From assembly GCF_003955735.1 (NCBI RefSeq), contig NZ_CP034464.1:992001-1056000 (forward strand): 64,000 nucleotides of DNA. Reading direction: 5' to 3'. A model generated the notes under the pieces. The model did no database searches and had not been told where the DNA came from. It saw only the letters and a program-made list of their open reading frames with translations. A program made the translations under genes and the position numbers. Source of the stretch: Undibacterium parvum (GTDB taxonomy: Bacteria; Pseudomonadota; Gammaproteobacteria; Burkholderiales; Burkholderiaceae_D). Position 1 is the stretch's first letter. Each line of letters begins with the position of its first letter. Shown here one piece after another: positions 63,335 through 64,000 of this stretch.

Positions 63335-64000
63335 ATGAAAAATTTAATCAGTCGCCTCATTTGCTCTGGGTTACTCTTCACGCACATCGGTGTATTTGCT
63401 GCAGCCCCGCCGATAGTGGGATTATCTAGTACGCCTTTATATTCGGGCGGCGGGAACGTGCGCCCCAACCTATTATTAAATTTATCGGTGGAATTCCCAA
63501 CGGTTAAATATGCCTATAGCGGGATCGCTTACAACAAAACGATAGATTTCATTGGATACTTCAATCCAAAAAAATGCTACACCTACCCCGGAGGCAGTGC
63601 AACTTATACGGATTGGAACGGCGCCAGCTTGACTGTACCAACTCCTGAAAAGGCAGCTGCGGGGACGGAATTTTTTTCTATTTCTGGTGCTGCCGATGGC
63701 AATCATGAATGTACCAATGCTTTCAGTGGAAATTTTTTAAATTGGGCATCGTCTTCAGCGATTGATATGTTGCGACTTGCTTTAACGGGTGGAGATAGAA
63801 TAGAGAGTCTCGACACAACAACGCAAACTGTTTTGCAGAGAGCCTTTTTGTCTGTCAGCACTTCAAATTTTTATCGCAGCGGTTATTTTCCACAATTATC
63901 GATTACTGGAGCCGGTAACGTTAGCGCGCCAAATAAAGTCACACCATTTAATGTCACTACATTAACAATAACTAATTGTGAAAATAAGATCCAGTTTAGT
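63335..64000 (+). CDS. pilY1: PilY1 type IV pilus tip adhesin, 3' end cut by window
   Basis: The frame opens at an ATG with GGAGAACC upstream and runs without a stop to the window end (222 codons). A signal peptide ends near GVFA-AAP. GGGNVRPNLLLNL and FSGNFLNWASSSAIDMLRLAL followed by TGGDR are PilY1 N-domain signatures (VPN-like start and the SGNFLNW motif). PilY1 proteins are usually over 1000 residues with a C-terminal beta-propeller, so most of the gene lies outside. It presents at the pilus tip with PilV, PilW and PilX and often acts as calcium-dependent adhesin. Confidence 0.93.
   Translation, partial: MKNLISRLICSGLLFTHIGVFAAAPPIVGLSSTPLYSGGGNVRPNLLLNLSVEFPTVKYAYSGIAYNKTIDFIGYFNPKKCYTYPGGSATYTDWNGASLTVPTPEKAAAGTEFFSISGAADGNHECTNAFSGNFLNWASSSAIDMLRLALTGGDRIESLDTTTQTVLQRAFLSVSTSNFYRSGYFPQLSITGAGNVSAPNKVTPFNVTTLTITNCENKIQFS

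Overview
The window looks like chromosomal DNA of a betaproteobacterium of order Burkholderiales, most likely an Oxalobacteraceae member such as Undibacterium. This is inference from gene families, moderate GC content, betaproteobacterial housekeeping blocks (glyQ-glyS-gmhB-plsC, glyA-nrdR, pilVWXY1) and an abundance of small palindromic repeats. There is no 16S gene, no tRNA, no CRISPR array, no transposase and no phage gene. Both ends cut genes: an Acr3 arsenite pump at base 1 and pilY1 at base 64000.

Layout. 1-1483: end of an arsenic operon (acr3, arsH). 1703-2545: an oxidoreductase gene between two copies of a REP-like palindrome. 2758-13252: a carbohydrate (probably beta-glucoside) utilisation locus with a LacI regulator, GH1 beta-glucosidase, TonB-dependent receptor, tryptophan-halogenase-like flavoprotein and MFS permease. 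Seven copies of one LacI-type operator tie these together; an antiporter gene sits inside the locus but is insulated by terminators. 13270-22187: sensor kinase, YkgJ protein, a 1542-residue unrecognised membrane protein flanked by direct repeats, and a PAS-GGDEF cyclase. 22328-31540: PHA depolymerase, PEP-CTERM protein, uppP, recQ, SNF2 helicase, trmB. 31648-37857: TPR-glycosyltransferase, GNAT, divergent SDR/LysR pair, Cache-GGDEF cyclase. 37858-39719: tandem hairpin repeats, a cold-shock gene and a small membrane protein. 40280-46417: glyQ, glyS, gmhB, plsC, YgjP-type metallopeptidase, gloA. 46787-52283: HD-GYP response regulator, FIST sensor protein and hybrid kinase. 52401-57910: TetR, lipoprotein amidohydrolase, PotF-like binding protein and outer-membrane barrel. 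58372-60517: ZTP riboswitch, glyA, nrdR. 60673-64000: remnant of a pilE-like gene on the minus strand and the minor-pilin operon pilV-pilW-pilX-pilY1.

The most striking non-coding content is repeats. Three families of short inverted-repeat elements are dispersed through the window: A, about 59 bp, GCGCATATTCCATGCG arms; B, 96 bp, ACTTACGCAAAA ends; C, about 80 bp, ATACTCCCC ends with a central hairpin whose stem changes in a compensatory way. There is also a 120-bp palindrome at 27754-27876. Next to the cold-shock gene, five copies of a six-base-pair hairpin keep the loop TATCT while the stem covaries, which points to selection on RNA (or cruciform) structure. This is the best candidate for an undescribed element here.

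How genes work together: the sugar locus is a regulon (outer-membrane uptake, inner-membrane uptake, hydrolysis, repressor). Cyclic-di-GMP signalling is heavily represented (two GGDEF cyclases, one HD-GYP phosphodiesterase). The glyA leader senses the folate/purine alarmone ZTP. The TetR-amidohydrolase-PotF-barrel group looks like a scavenging unit for an amide or polyamine-like compound, lacking its own ABC permease and ATPase.
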